64,000 nucleotides of DNA from Ascarosepion bandense (Eukaryota > Mollusca > Cephalopoda > Sepiida > Sepiidae). The position numbers and the translations under genes were made by a program. The stretch covers positions 1,157,001 through 1,221,000 of the forward strand of contig JBBBDQ010000330.1 in assembly GCA_037127315.1 (NCBI GenBank), written 5' to 3'. Positions 1-12,589 of this stretch are shown piece after piece (position 1 is the stretch's first letter; every line of letters begins with the position of its first letter). Under the pieces are notes generated by a model. It searched no databases. It was given only the letters and a program-made list of their open reading frames with translations, and was not told where the DNA came from.

Positions 1-1881
1 CCTTAGTTGTTACTAAATTAAAGAACCTATTTATGAATGAGAGACTCAGGAAGAAACTAAGTTAGAAAGATAAAATATTATGTGGTAGTTGTGGCACCTG
101 TTTTGGGCAGTGAGTGGAATGGAGTTGATGAATTCATAAATTTGGATTTTTATTTTGTTTTATCTTCAACGAAATTCTGGCTTGATAAGATGAAAGAGAA
201 GCCGATATTAAACATATAAATAAATAAACTAAATGATTATCTCTTAGTCACCTCTGTTGCATAATACCATACTTTGTTCTCAGTATATTTATCATGTAGA
301 CATATCACAGAACCGGTGGTAGTTCAGCATTTAATCGCTTTCTGTTTGAGGATTTAAAAAAAAAAAACTAGTTGCATACAAGCATTACGCACCTCCTTTT
401 TCTCCCTTTTAGATCCAAGTCCTTATCGGAGTGAGGCAGCAGTATTGAACTGTTCTTTGAAGAGGTTTTTATACTGTTCATGACACTTAATACTTGAAAC
501 GATTTCTTTATATATTTTGCATGTTATCAGATAAATTCTCCTTCTATGATGACTTGTATTCACTCGTGATATTTATTATATTTCACTTAGTTTGGCGTAA
601 GGAAAACGTTTACGGATTAATAGTAAAATGGACCAACACAATTCCTTGTAACCTTTCCAGAGAATTATTTTTAACGTTTCTTTTTCAGTACATTTATGAT
701 GTAGACAATTACAGTAATATGCCAGGGTTGAGTATCTTGATCAAAATTTCACAAGGATGAAACTGGATATATCAACAAACATACGCATACTTATTTAAAA
801 ATACCTATATTTATAGAGGAAGACTGTTCAATATTGAAAATAGTGCATTTGTAGATATACAGTATGGACATATGTATGGTAACTGTCAATTTCACACATC
901 AGCACAAATTTTAGTTTTGAGATTGCATTGAGGCATGAAACTGACATTGGCCATGCATTGCTGATTCCTATGTCTACACTCTGTATGTGTTTATATATTT
1001 GGTGAACAATTTTCATTTATATTTATACAAGTTTGATAAAAGACCATAGAAGTTCTTTGTTGAGGGTTTTTAAAATTTATTTTTCTATATTTGGTTCATT
1101 TTCCTGGTTTCCAGGTATAAATTGTTAAATAGAAGTAGTTTGAATGATAAAAAAAAATAATTAAAAAATCCTTACAACATTTTTCATAGATTGTGCAAAT
1201 TCTACTCAGATTCTAAGCAAAAATGCAGAAGAGTGATTTATGTACAAAAATGTTATTTTTGATGGGTACTATGCTCGTAATATATAAAGGAATTTATTTA
1301 TAAAGGTTGATCAATAAGTTCATAGTTTCATTCTTCTATATTTTGTTCTCAGTTCATCAGTTATTGAGACAAATCTTAGAACTGTTGGTATTTCAGGTTA
1401 ACGATGAATAAGTTTATTTCAGTTTTATGTAAATATTTATTTTTTTCTTTTGAAAAATCATTGTGCTGAGGCTTCAATGTTATAAGAAGTTGTGGTGATA
1501 TATGGCAAGGTATTGTAAGATACCACTATCCAACCAATCGCAAATTCTGGTTTAATTTACTTTGTTGTTTGACTACGGAAATAATTTTGTTTCTTTTTAT
1601 TTTTACTGTTTTACTTCATAATATATTTCTTAATGCAGAGTGTTAAATCTTCTCATATTCAATGGATATAAGATGTATAGTAAATTTTTACTTATGATTT
1701 ATTTTTCTTTTTAGATAAAAAATATATTGGACTTTTTTTTTCTTTAGCATAAAAATTAAAAACATTAGAAAAAATTTATCTTGGATAACAAAGTGCAACA
1801 GTATATGCATAATGCATTTTCTCTTTAAAAGAAACTTATATGTTTTGGCAAAGATGGATAAATGTATCTGCAATAAGTCAT
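1..1881. other. AT-rich unassigned DNA
   Basis: No coding frame of recognisable family and no clear repeat boundary is visible. Open frames here are short, AT-driven and lack protein-like composition. A phrase near 1304-1340 (ending AATAAGTTCATAG) resembles a mariner-type terminus, but I could not find a partner end or transposase remnant. Confidence 0.5.
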
Positions 1882-2514
1882 AGTATCAAAAGGATGGTTT
1901 TTCTCATGGTACCACTTATTTTTTTTTTTTTTTTAACTACTTTCACTCTCTGGCAATGCTTGTTTTAAAAAGTGATGATTAGAATTATAATAAAACCTAG
2001 ACATATAACAGTAAATTTATACATTTTCTTTATGCTTGAGAATTGACAACAAAAATAATGAATACTATTTATTAACTTGTAGCAAATACAATTAGAATTA
2101 ATGTAATGCAATATTTATCATTATCAATACATAAAGAAATGAATGTAAAAACAATTTTTTATTCATAAATTTATAAACATTAACTAAATTATTAAAGTAT
2201 GTGAATAGACAATAAGGAAATCCTTATTATTTACCATTTTATAAAGCTTGAATTGGCAATTGGCTGATGTTTTGCCAACCAACAACTCTGATAAATAATA
2301 TAATAAATAGTGTAAATAAACAATTTATAAATATTTAGTATTTATTATTTTTGTTGTCAATTCTCAAGAACAAAGAAAATATATAAATTCACTGTCATAT
2401 CTCTAGGTTTTATTACAATTCTATTATCACGTTTTAAAGCAATAAACATTGCCAAAGAGTGAAGGTAGTTAAAATAAAAGTGTTGTCATGTGAAAAATCA
2501 TCCTTTTGATACTC
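1882..2514. repeat. Long terminal inverted repeat (foldback element)
   Basis: Bases 1882-2064 and 2339-2514 are reverse complements of each other with scattered mismatches, around a 274-base AT-rich loop. Shared landmarks are TTGTTGTCAATTCTC and TCTAGGTTTTATTA at the inner side and CATCCTTTTGATACT at the outer side. Weaker similarity continues outward on both sides, so the true ends may lie near 1820 and 2570. No coding capacity is visible in the loop. It could be a non-autonomous DNA transposon with long inverted repeats or an inverted duplication of another repeat. Confidence 0.8.
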
Positions 2515-3179
2515 TAGTTATTGTTGGCATATTTATTCCAATTTGCCTATGTATTTTTCTTTAATTTATTTATAGAATAGAACATAATTTTTTATGATGA
2601 TATCTAAACATACACTAAATCATTATTCATTGTTTGTTTTTTTATTTTCCAAAAATGATAACCTTATCAGATGAAATTTTGAGAAGCCATCTACCTCAAT
2701 CTGAATTCCCCTACAATACTTGGAACCTCTGATTTGCCTTAACTTTCAAACTGTTCAACTCTGTACAATTTATTCCCACTTAGAGTGCTCATTGATTCAA
2801 TTGATTTTGTTTATTCCACTTGTTTAGAATTTGTTTCATTTTTTCATTGGTTATTTATTTCTTGTTTTTGCTTTAGACTATAAGCATATAAATAGATTTA
2901 AAAGTCGATATATCACTTCTTTCATAATGATCTAAGGATGCTGTAAATTAAACCCTGAAAAATTAACTATTGTTTGTCTCCAAGCTTGTTCTTTAAAGTT
3001 ACTTTCATCCTTTATATTTTAAAGAATAATTTAATGGTTAAAGTTTTTGAGTTTGTACTGCATTATTGATTACTACATACCATGAATTATTCACATACAC
3101 AGTAAGCTGACCAAGATACTCTCATGGAATATAATTGAATGAGATTTGTTTTTTAACATAATCCTTCTTCAGGTCTAAA
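2515..3179. other. AT-rich unassigned DNA
   Basis: Nothing recognisable apart from the possible outward continuation of the foldback arm up to about 2570. Confidence 0.4.
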
Positions 3180-4206
3180 AAATTCCATCAGGGTTGCAGT
3201 GTTTAGATCCTATTGGTAAAAAAGCGGTGTTCTTTTTTTTTACATGATGGGGAACAGATGATAGTCAGATGGGGCCAAATCAGGAGAATAGCAAGTGTGA
3301 TTGACTTGTTGAAAGCCACAGTCATGCACAACAGGTATTGAAACCAAGGCTTTGTGCTGGTGCATTCTACTGATAGAACAAGACACCTTTCATCAATTTT
3401 CCTGCATATTTGATCTTGATAGCATTTCATAACTGCCTCAGCAAGTTGATATAGTACTCTTCATTGATGGTGAGACCCTTTTGAAGATAGTTAATAAACA
3501 CACAATAACTTTTATATTTAGAAAGACAGGCCATCACCTTCCCCACAGATGAAATGACCTGAGCCTTTTTGGATCAGGTGAGGAGGGGTAATTCCACTGC
3601 ACGGATTGTCTCTTTGTCAAAGTGATGAATCCACCACTCATCTTGAGTTAGAGAATGTTCAAGGGAAATTAGCTGAATCTACCTCAAACAATGTCAGATT
3701 ATACTGTGATATGATCAGTCAGGTACACTTTTAATCAGTTGTCAGAAGACGTGGCACCCACCAAGCTAAAATCTTCACCATGCCAAGTTCACTGTGCAGA
3801 ATATTCTCAACTCTCTTTGGACATTCTAATAGCATTGGCTATTTGATTTATAACCGGTCATCTGTCTTCCATCACCATGTGGTGAACATAATTTCCTCAG
3901 TGGTGGTAGTTCAGAATGTCCAGATTTTGGGACATCTTCAAAATTCTGCCTTCCTCTCTTAAATTCAGCTGTTCACTCTTGCACTGTTGATCAACCATGT
4001 CAGCATTAAGGACTAAACCATTTTTCTGCAGGTACTTGATAGCACCACAATGTCAAATTTAATCCATTTTCAAGAGAAGTGGCTACTAGTTACTGATGAA
4101 GCCTTATTTGTAAAGTCAGATGTCAGTTTACCTAGAAAAGAAAAACAATGCAGTTATTAATCAGTCTCAATCCTTGATAGTCAGCCTATGAACTTTTCAG
4201 CCCACC
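3180..4206 (-). pseudogene. Mariner-family transposase remnant
   Basis: On the minus strand the translation, across several frames, carries Tc1/mariner DDE transposase landmarks. Near 3610-3650 the frame reads DEWWIHHFDKE, the region of the first catalytic Asp. Near 3240-3300 it reads YSPDLAPSDYHLFP, the signature that carries the last catalytic Asp. Between them lies a damaged HQDNAPAH-like segment. Frameshifts and stops break the reading frame throughout, so no functional protein is possible. The upstream end carries a terminal-like stretch, TGAACTTTTCAGCCCACC at about 4188-4206; no matching downstream terminus was found, so the copy is probably truncated there. Proteins of this family cut and paste DNA at TA dinucleotides. 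Confidence 0.82.
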
Positions 4207-4383
4207 CTTTGGTCTTGTGCTCTATACACCCCCCCCCCCAAGTCTAAAATGACAGAAATATTGCATATAAATTAGCATTTCTGTATAGGATCAGAATGAA
4301 GTATCTGTTCACTCAAAAAAGCAAAAAAATGTTATTCCGATAATGTCTATAAATTTGCAATTGACACCAAATTTCAATGGAGT

Positions 4384-4643
4384 CAGTCAGTTAGTTAAGT
4401 GCCATACGTGATACACGCTTGGGCGATCATGTTTCGAAAGAGACATGACTGACTGGGCAGAAGATTATTCCGCAGTAGGTTGCCATTGCTTTCTGCGGTA
4501 GACTGGTTGCCGACCAAGGCTATAGAACCCAATCTGTCCTGCTATTTAACCCATAACTGGAAGGAAGAGACGGATTAATACCTTTCCCAAGGGTATTTGC
4601 GCGTAAGTGAATACAATGGATTCAACTGGAATTCGAACTCGGC
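4384..4643 (-). mobile_element. tRNA-derived SINE, 5'-truncated, with target-site duplication
   Basis: This is a minus-strand copy of the SINE family also found at 19084, 42195, 49944 and 58881. Reading minus, the B-box-like GAGTTCGAATTCC is at its 5' end and the A box is missing, so the copy is 5'-truncated. It is flanked by identical 11-bp direct repeats TTCAATGGAGT at 4373-4383 and 4644-4654, a clean target-site duplication showing insertion by LINE machinery. It cannot be transcribed from its own complete pol III promoter. Confidence 0.92.
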
Positions 4644-4654
4644 TTCAATGGAGT

Positions 4655-5482
4655 AATGAGTCTAAATACAATTTTTTAAAAATATCTATTTAATTATTAA
4701 AAATTTAAATATCAATTATTTTAATATCTATTTATTATTCTTTTATGATATAAAACAAATTATTAGATATATGTAAGTTAATAAACATTTTTATTTAAAA
4801 AAATTTTTTTACAAATAATTTTTTTTAACCATATTTATAATTTAAGATTATTTTTATTGAAAATCTTACTTAATGGATTATTATTCAGAAAGTATCACTT
4901 CATCAAAGTGAGGAATTTTTTTCGTAATTTAATGCTAATCATTTGGTTGAAAAGGGGTGTATACCAAATAATATTTCTCTTCCTATTTTTTCTTCAGGGG
5001 TAGATCTTCTCTTTTAGATATTTAATATTGAGCTTATATATATATATAATTTTAAAATTTTAATTTTTTATCTGCATATGATATTAGAATATTTAAATTT
5101 TTACATTTTGATTTACTCCCCTTTGATATTTTCTTACTACATTTTAACATTTTTTTATTTTATATTTAAATTTTTATCTAAATGTAATCTTAGAATATTT
5201 GAATTTTTAATTTTGTTATTAAAAAAAGCAGTAACTTTATAAGATTTAATTCCCATGAACATTAAATGAACTTAAATTCAAATCTATTAAACTGTCAGTT
5301 TGAATATGCACCTGATGGTTGCATAACGCACGAAATTCTGAGCTGTACCATCGACATAAGAAAATATGTATATTTATTAGTAATATGTAAAATAGTTCTG
5401 TTCATAGATTGAGTACTGTTTTATTAACACCTGAATAATTATACTATACATATGTGCACCCTCTTATATATATTAATTCACG

Positions 5483-5545
<63 letters not shown>

Positions 5546-8415
5546 TTTTCATTTCATCTGACTTCCGAAAATCTAACCAAGCATTAGATCTTTTTATTTT
5601 TTATTAATTTTTATTTTTATTTTCAAAATCTTCATGATCAGAACTATACATCCCTTGTGCATATATATATATATATAAAAAGAAAAGTAATATCTAAAAT
5701 ACAGTTAAAGATGAAAAATCTTTTTTGAAGCTTTTAGTTTTTAATTTCAAGCTAATGGATTAAATTTAATATTTACAAATTACTTTGCTCTTTTTCAAAA
5801 CTAAATTGATTGGAAAGAGTTTTTTCTTTAATTGCTAAAAATGGCTGATAAATTTCTTAGCACAACATAATTCTCTTTATTAAAAAGTCTTTGATAAATA
5901 TACTTTTCTAAAACTTTATTTGAGGAAGGTTAGCTGATTTAAAGTTTAATTAATCTGATTTTGAACAAATAAAGCTTCTTTAAGATTAGTATAGGTGTGT
6001 GTTTTTATGAGGTGTAGAAAATCTGTTTGGAAATTTTTTTATACATGGGTACATTTGTAAAAATTACTTGATGACTACAACATGACCCCTTTATCATTTT
6101 TTTTATTTTTTATTATTACCCAGTAATCTTAAAGATTTAGGGAAATATTCTAAATAATCATATATTTTATTGGATTTCAGGCACTTTGGCTTTAAATTTA
6201 TTATAGTTACTGCTCTTATTTTCTGATGACTTTGTATGGATTTTTGTATTTACAAAAATCGATATATTTATACACATACAAAAATATTTTAAAGTTCTAT
6301 TTAAGATACAGGGGTTTACCGAATTCTATTTTTATTTATAATTAGTAAATAAAGTTTTTACTTAACAATATCACCTAACCCATACAAATTAATACAGAAT
6401 TCTAAAAGATTTAAAATTTTATAATTTATTCTTATTACAATTTTTAGAAAATAGAAACAATCCTCATCAAAATTCATTAGTTATTTAAAAAAAAACTCAT
6501 AAGACAATAGAGTACATAATATATCTTATTCATGAAAGCATTTAAAAATTTTGGAAAATTTTCTAAGGACTTGTTCTTACAACTATTAAGTGCTACAAAA
6601 ATGAATTTCTTGAAATTCCATAAAATCAAATAAGTGTGGGGCATGAGGGTTAACACATAGGAAAAATATTTTTAAAGATGTTTCTAAAATAATTTAATTC
6701 ATTTGTGAATAAATCCTGGAAGTTGAATTAAAATTTGACAATTTGATTTTGTAAGAATTTCCAAATCAGTTTTGTTTTTCATTGTAAAAAGACGCTAAAA
6801 TTTCCTGTACTAATTTAAGTTGATGCAAAAAGATAACTATAATGAAAATTTTAAAGATTCTAAAAAGGATTAGAAATATATAATTTATTAATCAAAAAAT
6901 CTTTTAGTCTTTTCTCTTAATAATAACATAGAGATTTTGATAATTTTTTTTTTTAAGTTGGGGCATTTTTTCATTCTATATGCTCATTTTTTAGCAAATA
7001 TTTGAAGGTACATATATATAATGCAATAACAATGACTGAACTTTGAAAAAATGGTTGACTAGGGTAATTCTGGAAGATGCCATTTTTAAGGCAAGCAGTC
7101 TTTGTAATTCTATTGCTGATATCAAGAGAGCATTAATAGTAATAAGTAACATTAAACAAGACAATGTAAATTAATATTTAATTCTATTTTATAAAACAAT
7201 TTTTTTTGCTTTGCGTATCTTTTTTTTGATTTGTCTTCAAAAATCATTTCTGCTATTCTTTTTATTTTTCATTTTTCTTGTTGTTCCTCAAACAAAAAGA
7301 GAAGAGTTTAAAAACATTGAAAGGGAAATTTCTTCATGTGACATAGATATTGTTTGTTAAATACAATTAACAAATAAATAAAAGTGCAATTAATAGATAT
7401 TGCTGAAAATGACTTTCTGAGGTGAGCTAATTATTTTTTTCACTGATGTTGTGTGTTTTTTTTTTATAGAAGGAAATTTTAGTAACACTAATTGTTCAAA
7501 GTTCCTGCTTGAAGTATTTTCACTATGACCATAATTTATTTTTAGTTTTTGATTTTTTTTTTTCTCTCTTGTAGTCTTTAGCCTTCAAAAACTGCACAAA
7601 TTTGCAACAATCCTGTCATTTAAGTTGAAGGCCAAAGAATTTATTAAATGAAAGCATTGCAAAAATAAAACACCCTCCTTTTCAAAAATGAACAAAGAGT
7701 ATAAAGTGTGACTCAGAAAATGCATTTAGAAGATTGAATATTACGTTACATACTTACTTGTCCTTTTTTATGCAATTTATTTTCTTGCATTATGCATTGC
7801 TTTACAGTAGTGCACATATAAAGTTGGCCTTGTGTCATACTGAACACATAAAGTAAATAGATATATTACACTTCCTGTCTTGTTTAATAATTAAGCATGG
7901 GTTACTTACTGTAATGCATAGGTGTGTATGAATGTATACATATGTGTGTTTGTAAAAATTTCATTAATGATGACTGGTAAGGTACTGCAATTGAATATTT
8001 TTGTTTAATTTTTCTTTTGCTTGTATCAATACTGAGCATGTTTGAAAAAATAAGTTCCTCTCACTGTAGATACATATCTATAAAAAATCTGCATTTTCAG
8101 TTTAAAAAGAAAAAACATTCGTGATAACGGCCTATAGAATAGCCGAAAGCACTTGGACATGTAGAACATTTGAACAGTTTTTAGACAATTTATGTCTAGA
8201 AAAGAAAACACTTCTATAAACACAAGAAAACTTCGATAAAAAGCTTAATTGCAGTACCTTGTGAGGTGTCTTTAATGACACTTTCATAAAAGAGGGATAG
8301 TTGCAAAATGCATATATGTGTGCATTTGTACATGTGATATGACCAGGCTCTGATTATGTGCACCTGTCTATATGCATACACATTTAATACATGCACATAA
8401 TCCCAATACAAGTTG
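4655..8415. other. Very AT-rich unassigned DNA
   Basis: This long stretch is homopolymer-rich and AT-rich. Apart from the dispersed repeat at 5240-5545 I see no coding signal, RNA gene or element boundary. Confidence 0.5.
5240..5545 (+). repeat. Unclassified dispersed repeat, copy 1, ending in (TA)n(CA)n
   Basis: Starting at a block containing CCCATGAACATTAAATGAA, this stretch aligns collinearly with 30350-30655, sharing also ATTGAGTACTGTTTTATTAACA-like and CTGAATAAT segments. Both copies end in a (TA)n microsatellite (here 5487-5530, followed by CA repeats). No coding capacity or tRNA boxes are visible. The family is not recognised. Confidence 0.75.
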
Positions 8416-8860
8416 CTATATAATGCATATGAAAGTCATATTTGTTGAAATTATTGTGATTGTATTTAAGTCTGTATGGCTATTTGTCATTTCTTTCACT
8501 ATTCTTTTTTTTCCTAAAGAGTGCACTTGATTTTGTTGATGTCCAAACAACCTGTGTATGTGTGACAATGCATGTGACATTTCATTTAAAACCAGGGTGT
8601 CTGCAAAGGTGGTGGTTGCAGCTGCTGCTGCTGTAGTCACATCTTTGCTCTTGGATCTCAACTGGCTTCCATCTTTCTCAGCTGTGAGCTGACAACCTAT
8701 CCCCTCCCAGTTTCCATTCTCTCCACCTGATGCTCTGCCGGTAGCTGCTGCTGCTGCTGTTGTCGCTGCAGTCGCCGTTGCTTCTGCTGCCGTCATAACA
8801 GACATTACCGTGGCTTTCCAAGACATCAGACTGCTGATTCTTGTCTGCTGTCTGCTCATG
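8416..8860. other. GC-richer CAG/GCN-repeat block, possible untranslated or coding exon
   Basis: This block stands out from its AT-rich surroundings by base composition and by several runs of CTG/CAG triplets (8615-8632, 8743-8760). The minus strand is open for 147 codons (8416-8859) and gives an Ala/Thr-rich peptide with alanine runs; the plus strand gives leucine- and valine-rich frames. No domain is recognisable. Such triplet-rich blocks are typical of 5' untranslated first exons in large animal genomes, but here this is inference. It directly abuts the polypyrimidine minisatellite. Either strand could be the transcribed one, and it may be non-genic. Confidence 0.3.
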
Positions 8861-8974
8861 GTCTGTTCATTTTCTCCTCCACCCCATTACATTCCACTTT
8901 TTGCATTTTTATTTTGCTTCTATTTTTCTTTTGTCCTTTCCTCTGTTTTTTCTTTCTTTTGTTTTTTTCTCCCT

Positions 8975-10735
8975 CTTGCCTTTTCTATCTCCCTTTCTTT
9001 CTATCTCTCTTTCTTTTTCTCGCGTTTTCTATCTCTCTCTCTTTCTCTCACCTTTACTATCTCACTCCCTTTTTCTCACCTTTACTATCTCTCTCTCTCT
9101 TTCTCTCGCCTTTTCTATCTCTCTTTCTTTCTCTGCTTTTCTGTCTCTCTTTCTTTCTCTGCCTTTCTGTCTCTCTTTCTTTCTCTTGCCTTTTCTGTCT
9201 CTCTTTCTTTCTCTTGCCTTTTCTGTCTCTCTTTCTTTCTCTCGCCTTTTCTGTCTCTCTTTCTTTCTCTCGCCTTTTCTGTCTCTCTTTCTCTCGCCTT
9301 TTCTGTCTCTCTTTCTCTCGCCTTTTCTGTCTCTCTTTCTATCTCTCGACTTTTCTGTCTCTCTTTCTTTCTCTCGCCTTTTCTGTCTCTCTTTCTTTCT
9401 CTCGCCTTTTCTGTCTCTCTTTCTTTCTCTCGCCTTTTCTGTCTCTCTTTCTTTCTCTCGCCTTTTCTGTCTCTCTTTCTTTCTCTCGCCTTTTCTGTCT
9501 CTCTTTCTTTCTCTCGCCTTTTCTGTCTCTCTTTCTTTCTCTCGCCTTTTCTGCTCTCTTTCTTTCTCTCGCCTTTTCTGTCTCTCTTTCTTTCTCTCTG
9601 CCTTTTCTGTCTCTCTTTCTTTCTCTCGCCTTTTCTGTCTCTTTCTCTCGGCCTTTTCTGTCTCTCTCACTGGCCTTTTCTGTCTCTCTCACTGGCCTTT
9701 TCTGTCTCTCTCACTGGCCTTTTCTGTCTCTCTCTCCTGGCCTTTTCTGTCTCTCTCTCTGGCCTTTTCTGCTCTCTCTCTCTGGCCTTTTCTGCTCTCT
9801 CTCTGGCCTTTTCTCGCTCTCTCTCTGCCTTTTCTAACGCTCTCTCTCTCTCTGGCCTTTTCTATCTCTCTCTCTGTCCTTTTCTATCTCTCTCTCTGGC
9901 CTTTTCTATCTCTCTCTCTCTCTCTGGCCGTTTCTATCTCTCTCTCTCTCTCTGGCCGTTTCTATCTATCTCTCTCTCTCTGGCTTGTTCTATCTCTCTT
10001 TCTTTCTCTGGCCTGCCTGTTTCTATCTCCTGTCTCTCTTTCTCTCTGGCCTGTTCTATCTCTGTCTTTCTCTCCTGGTCTCCTGTTCTTTATCTCCTGT
10101 CTCTGTTTCTTTTCTGTGGCCTGTTCTATCTCTGTCTTTCTCTGTGGCCTGTTCTATCTCTGTCTTTCTCTGTGGCCTGTTCTATCTCTGTCTTTCTCTG
10201 TGGCCTGTTCTATCTCTGTCTTTCTCTGTGGCCTGTTCTATCTCTGTCTTTCTCTGTGGCCTGTTCTATCTCTGTCTTTCTCTGTGGCCTGTTCTCTCTC
10301 TCTCTCTCTCTGGCCTGTCTCTCTCTCTCTCTCTCTCTGGCCTCCTCTCTCTCTCTCTCTCTCTGGCCTGTTCTCTCTCTCTCTCTCTCTCTGGCCTGTT
10401 CTCTCTCTCTCTCTCTCTCTGGCCTGTTCTATCTCTCTCTCTCTCTCTCTGGCCTGTTCTATCTCTCTCTCACCTTTTCCATGTCTCTCTGTCTCGCTCC
10501 TTTTCCATGTCTCTCTCTCTCTCTCTCACTCCTTTTTCATGTCTCTCTCTCTCTCTTGCTCCTTTTCCATCTCTCTCTCTTGCTCCTTTTCCATCTCTCT
10601 CTCTTGCTCCTTTTCCATCTCTCTCTCTTGCTCCTGTTCCATTTCTCTCTCTCTCTCCTGTTCCATTTCTCTCTCTCTCACCTTTTTTCTCTTTTCTTTT
10701 TGTCTCCCTTCTCTTTTTCTGTCTCTTTTTGTCTC
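8975..10735 (+). repeat. Polypyrimidine minisatellite with ordered subarrays
   Basis: The plus strand is almost pure pyrimidine with periodic GGCC or GCC. Successive subarrays use related units. About 9110-9660 has a 28-bp unit built on CTCGCCTTTTCTG plus TCTCTCTTTCTTT. About 9650-9990 has shorter units around CTCTGGCCTTTTCT. About 10110-10290 has a 28-bp unit, GGCCTGTTCTATCTCTG plus TCTTTCTCTG. About 10290-10470 has GGCCTGTTCT with longer (CT)n. About 10550-10640 has a 24-bp unit around TTGCTCCTTTTCCATC. Open frames of up to 675 codons on the plus strand (Ser/Leu/Phe-rich) and 202 on the minus strand (Arg/Glu/Lys-rich) exist because the units lack stop codons; I do not regard them as genes. 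Confidence 0.95.
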
Positions 10736-10739
10736 TAGC

Positions 10740-11365
10740 TTTCTGTTTTTGTTCTTCTTTATTTTCTCTCTCAATATTTTGCCTATTTTTCTCCAGATGT
10801 TTCTTGGATTTCCATGGAAGTATCTTTTATATTTTCACTTTGCCGAAAAATGGCATCATTTCTACTAATATTGTCTTCATTATTATCACTTTTCTTCACT
10901 GCTGATGTGTGTCCTGTCATTGTGATTGCCTCAAGAATGGATTCCTTAGTCAATAAAATGGGACTTAAATTTTCCCTAATTAATACACTCCTTAAAATCT
11001 TTTTAATGCCTTGTTTTTTTTGCTGTCACTAATAAACATTGTTCTTTGCAGTATCAATTGCAAAACAAATCCCAGTTTATGTTGTTAATCAAGAAACAAG
11101 TCATATTCTCTCTGACAGATAGCTACTTATTATTTGTTTAAAACTCTTCCCCCTGATCTTATGCATCTAGTCTCAGCAATTGTCTATAATGGTCATTATA
11201 AAGTTAGATACACATGTGGAAAAAGAAGAAAAAAACTGTCAAGGAAAATTATTACATATTTGTTTTATGATTTAGCAAAAAAATAAAAATGTGTGATTTG
11301 CAAATTGCATCATTTCATACATTATTTTCTTAAATGGTTTTAGTTACAATTACATTTTTTTAATA
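10740..11365. other. Unassigned DNA
   Basis: The pyrimidine bias fades out and the rest is AT-rich. No element or coding signal is supported. Confidence 0.45.
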
Positions 11366-11367
11366 GG

Positions 11368-11580
11368 ATGTGCAGATGGTGCAGTGATTAACAGCTCGGA
11401 ATAAGAAATCAGTGAGTTTAGTTTAAATTTCAGCAGAGTTATATTCATTTTCATACAAATACCATTTGTAAATGTATAAATCCATTCTCCTCTCAGTTAT
11501 GGGTTAAATAACAGGTCAGATTGGGCTCACTAACTGTAGTTGGTAATCAGTCTAGAATAAGGACAACCCAATTCAAAATC
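11368..11580 (+). mobile_element. Old, diverged tRNA-derived SINE
   Basis: The A-box-like ATGGTGCAGTG is followed by CTCGGAATAAGAAATC and later by AGTTATGGGTTAAATAACAGGTCAGATTGGG, split here among mismatches, which is the body of the SINE family seen intact at 58881. The B box is badly decayed. The 3' part differs from the main family and resembles the variant at 22936. No target-site duplication is evident. Confidence 0.6.
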
Positions 11581-11599
11581 ATATGTAGCCCTAGCAAAA

Positions 11600-12359
11600 C
11601 ACATATTATACAGTCATGAAAAAGATTATGTAGTTCAGAATTAACTCTGGTCTGTAGACTCTGATTTTGATCACAGTCAATGAGGTGAGGCAAACTTCTA
11701 AAGAGATTATCCTAAGTCTCATTCAGTAATGTTTCACATGACAGTGGCTTACAAAGGGAGCTCCTTTGAATTAAAAACCTGCCTGAAGAGGGATGTACTT
11801 CATCAGGATACCTTAGTCATTGTGGCCATGGCTGCAGTACATGTAGTACCCAATAACTCTAACAGGACTTGTGCATTATACAGTAAAGTACCATCAATGC
11901 ATTTTCTGATTTCTCTTTTGTTTTGAGAAAAAATGATGTCATCCAATATTTTATTTGCAAAGTTCTTTCAGTTAATTTATCAAAATGAAGCAAAAAAGCA
12001 TTTTCTATTCATTTTATATATTAACAAAAATCTGCTTGATTAGCTTAAAAGTTAAACTAAAATTGGGAATCATTTTTTAAATTCACTAATTAATGTTGAC
12101 TTTGCACAGTTATCAATTTCTTTAGTTTTCAATGACTGTTATAAATGTTTCACATCTATTTTTCTGTCTGAAAATATTCAGTATATTTTGTCATGATACT
12201 ACATTGAAATTGCTTATACGCAATGGATTATTTTTTAATATCATCTTAGTATCTTGCATGCATTAAACTGAAAATAACTTCTACCAACCTTTGGTGAGTT
12301 GGTGACTTCGCTCATCATTGACTACTTTACTATTGTGACCTCCTGCAAGACTATAACCT

Positions 12360-12394
<35 letters not shown>

Positions 12395-12585
12395 TAATTG
12401 GCCATAGCTAAGTGTAATTGGCAAAATGCCCAACAAATTGAATTGACAAAGTTTCCAATAAACAATAAGAAAATAAAAAAAGAAGGGAAAAATAATAATA
12501 AACAATATATATGCCAGTCAAAATTAGGCAAATACAAAAGTAATAAAGCAAAAAGATCACAAGAAAAAATTGTTAACATTTTTTT
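11600..12585. other. Unassigned DNA with (TA)n(GA)n tract
   Basis: AT-rich sequence with a (TA)n(GA)n microsatellite at 12359-12394. An open frame at 11729-11926 has no recognisable family. Nothing else is supported. Confidence 0.45.
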
Positions 12586-12589
12586 TTTT

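Noticed and set aside
1304..1340. Possible mariner terminus ending AATAAGTTCATAG
   Set aside because: No partner inverted repeat, TA duplication or transposase remnant found nearby.
9062..9692. Arg/Glu/Lys-rich minus-strand frames
   Set aside because: Reverse reading of the same minisatellite; no unique sequence and no gene structure.
8810..10868. 642- to 675-codon plus-strand open frames
   Set aside because: They are Ser/Leu/Phe repeats produced by a pyrimidine-rich tandem array without stop codons; overlapping frames are equally open.
12322..12579. 85-codon hydrophobic minus frame
   Set aside because: AT-rich and microsatellite-derived; no family and no splice context.
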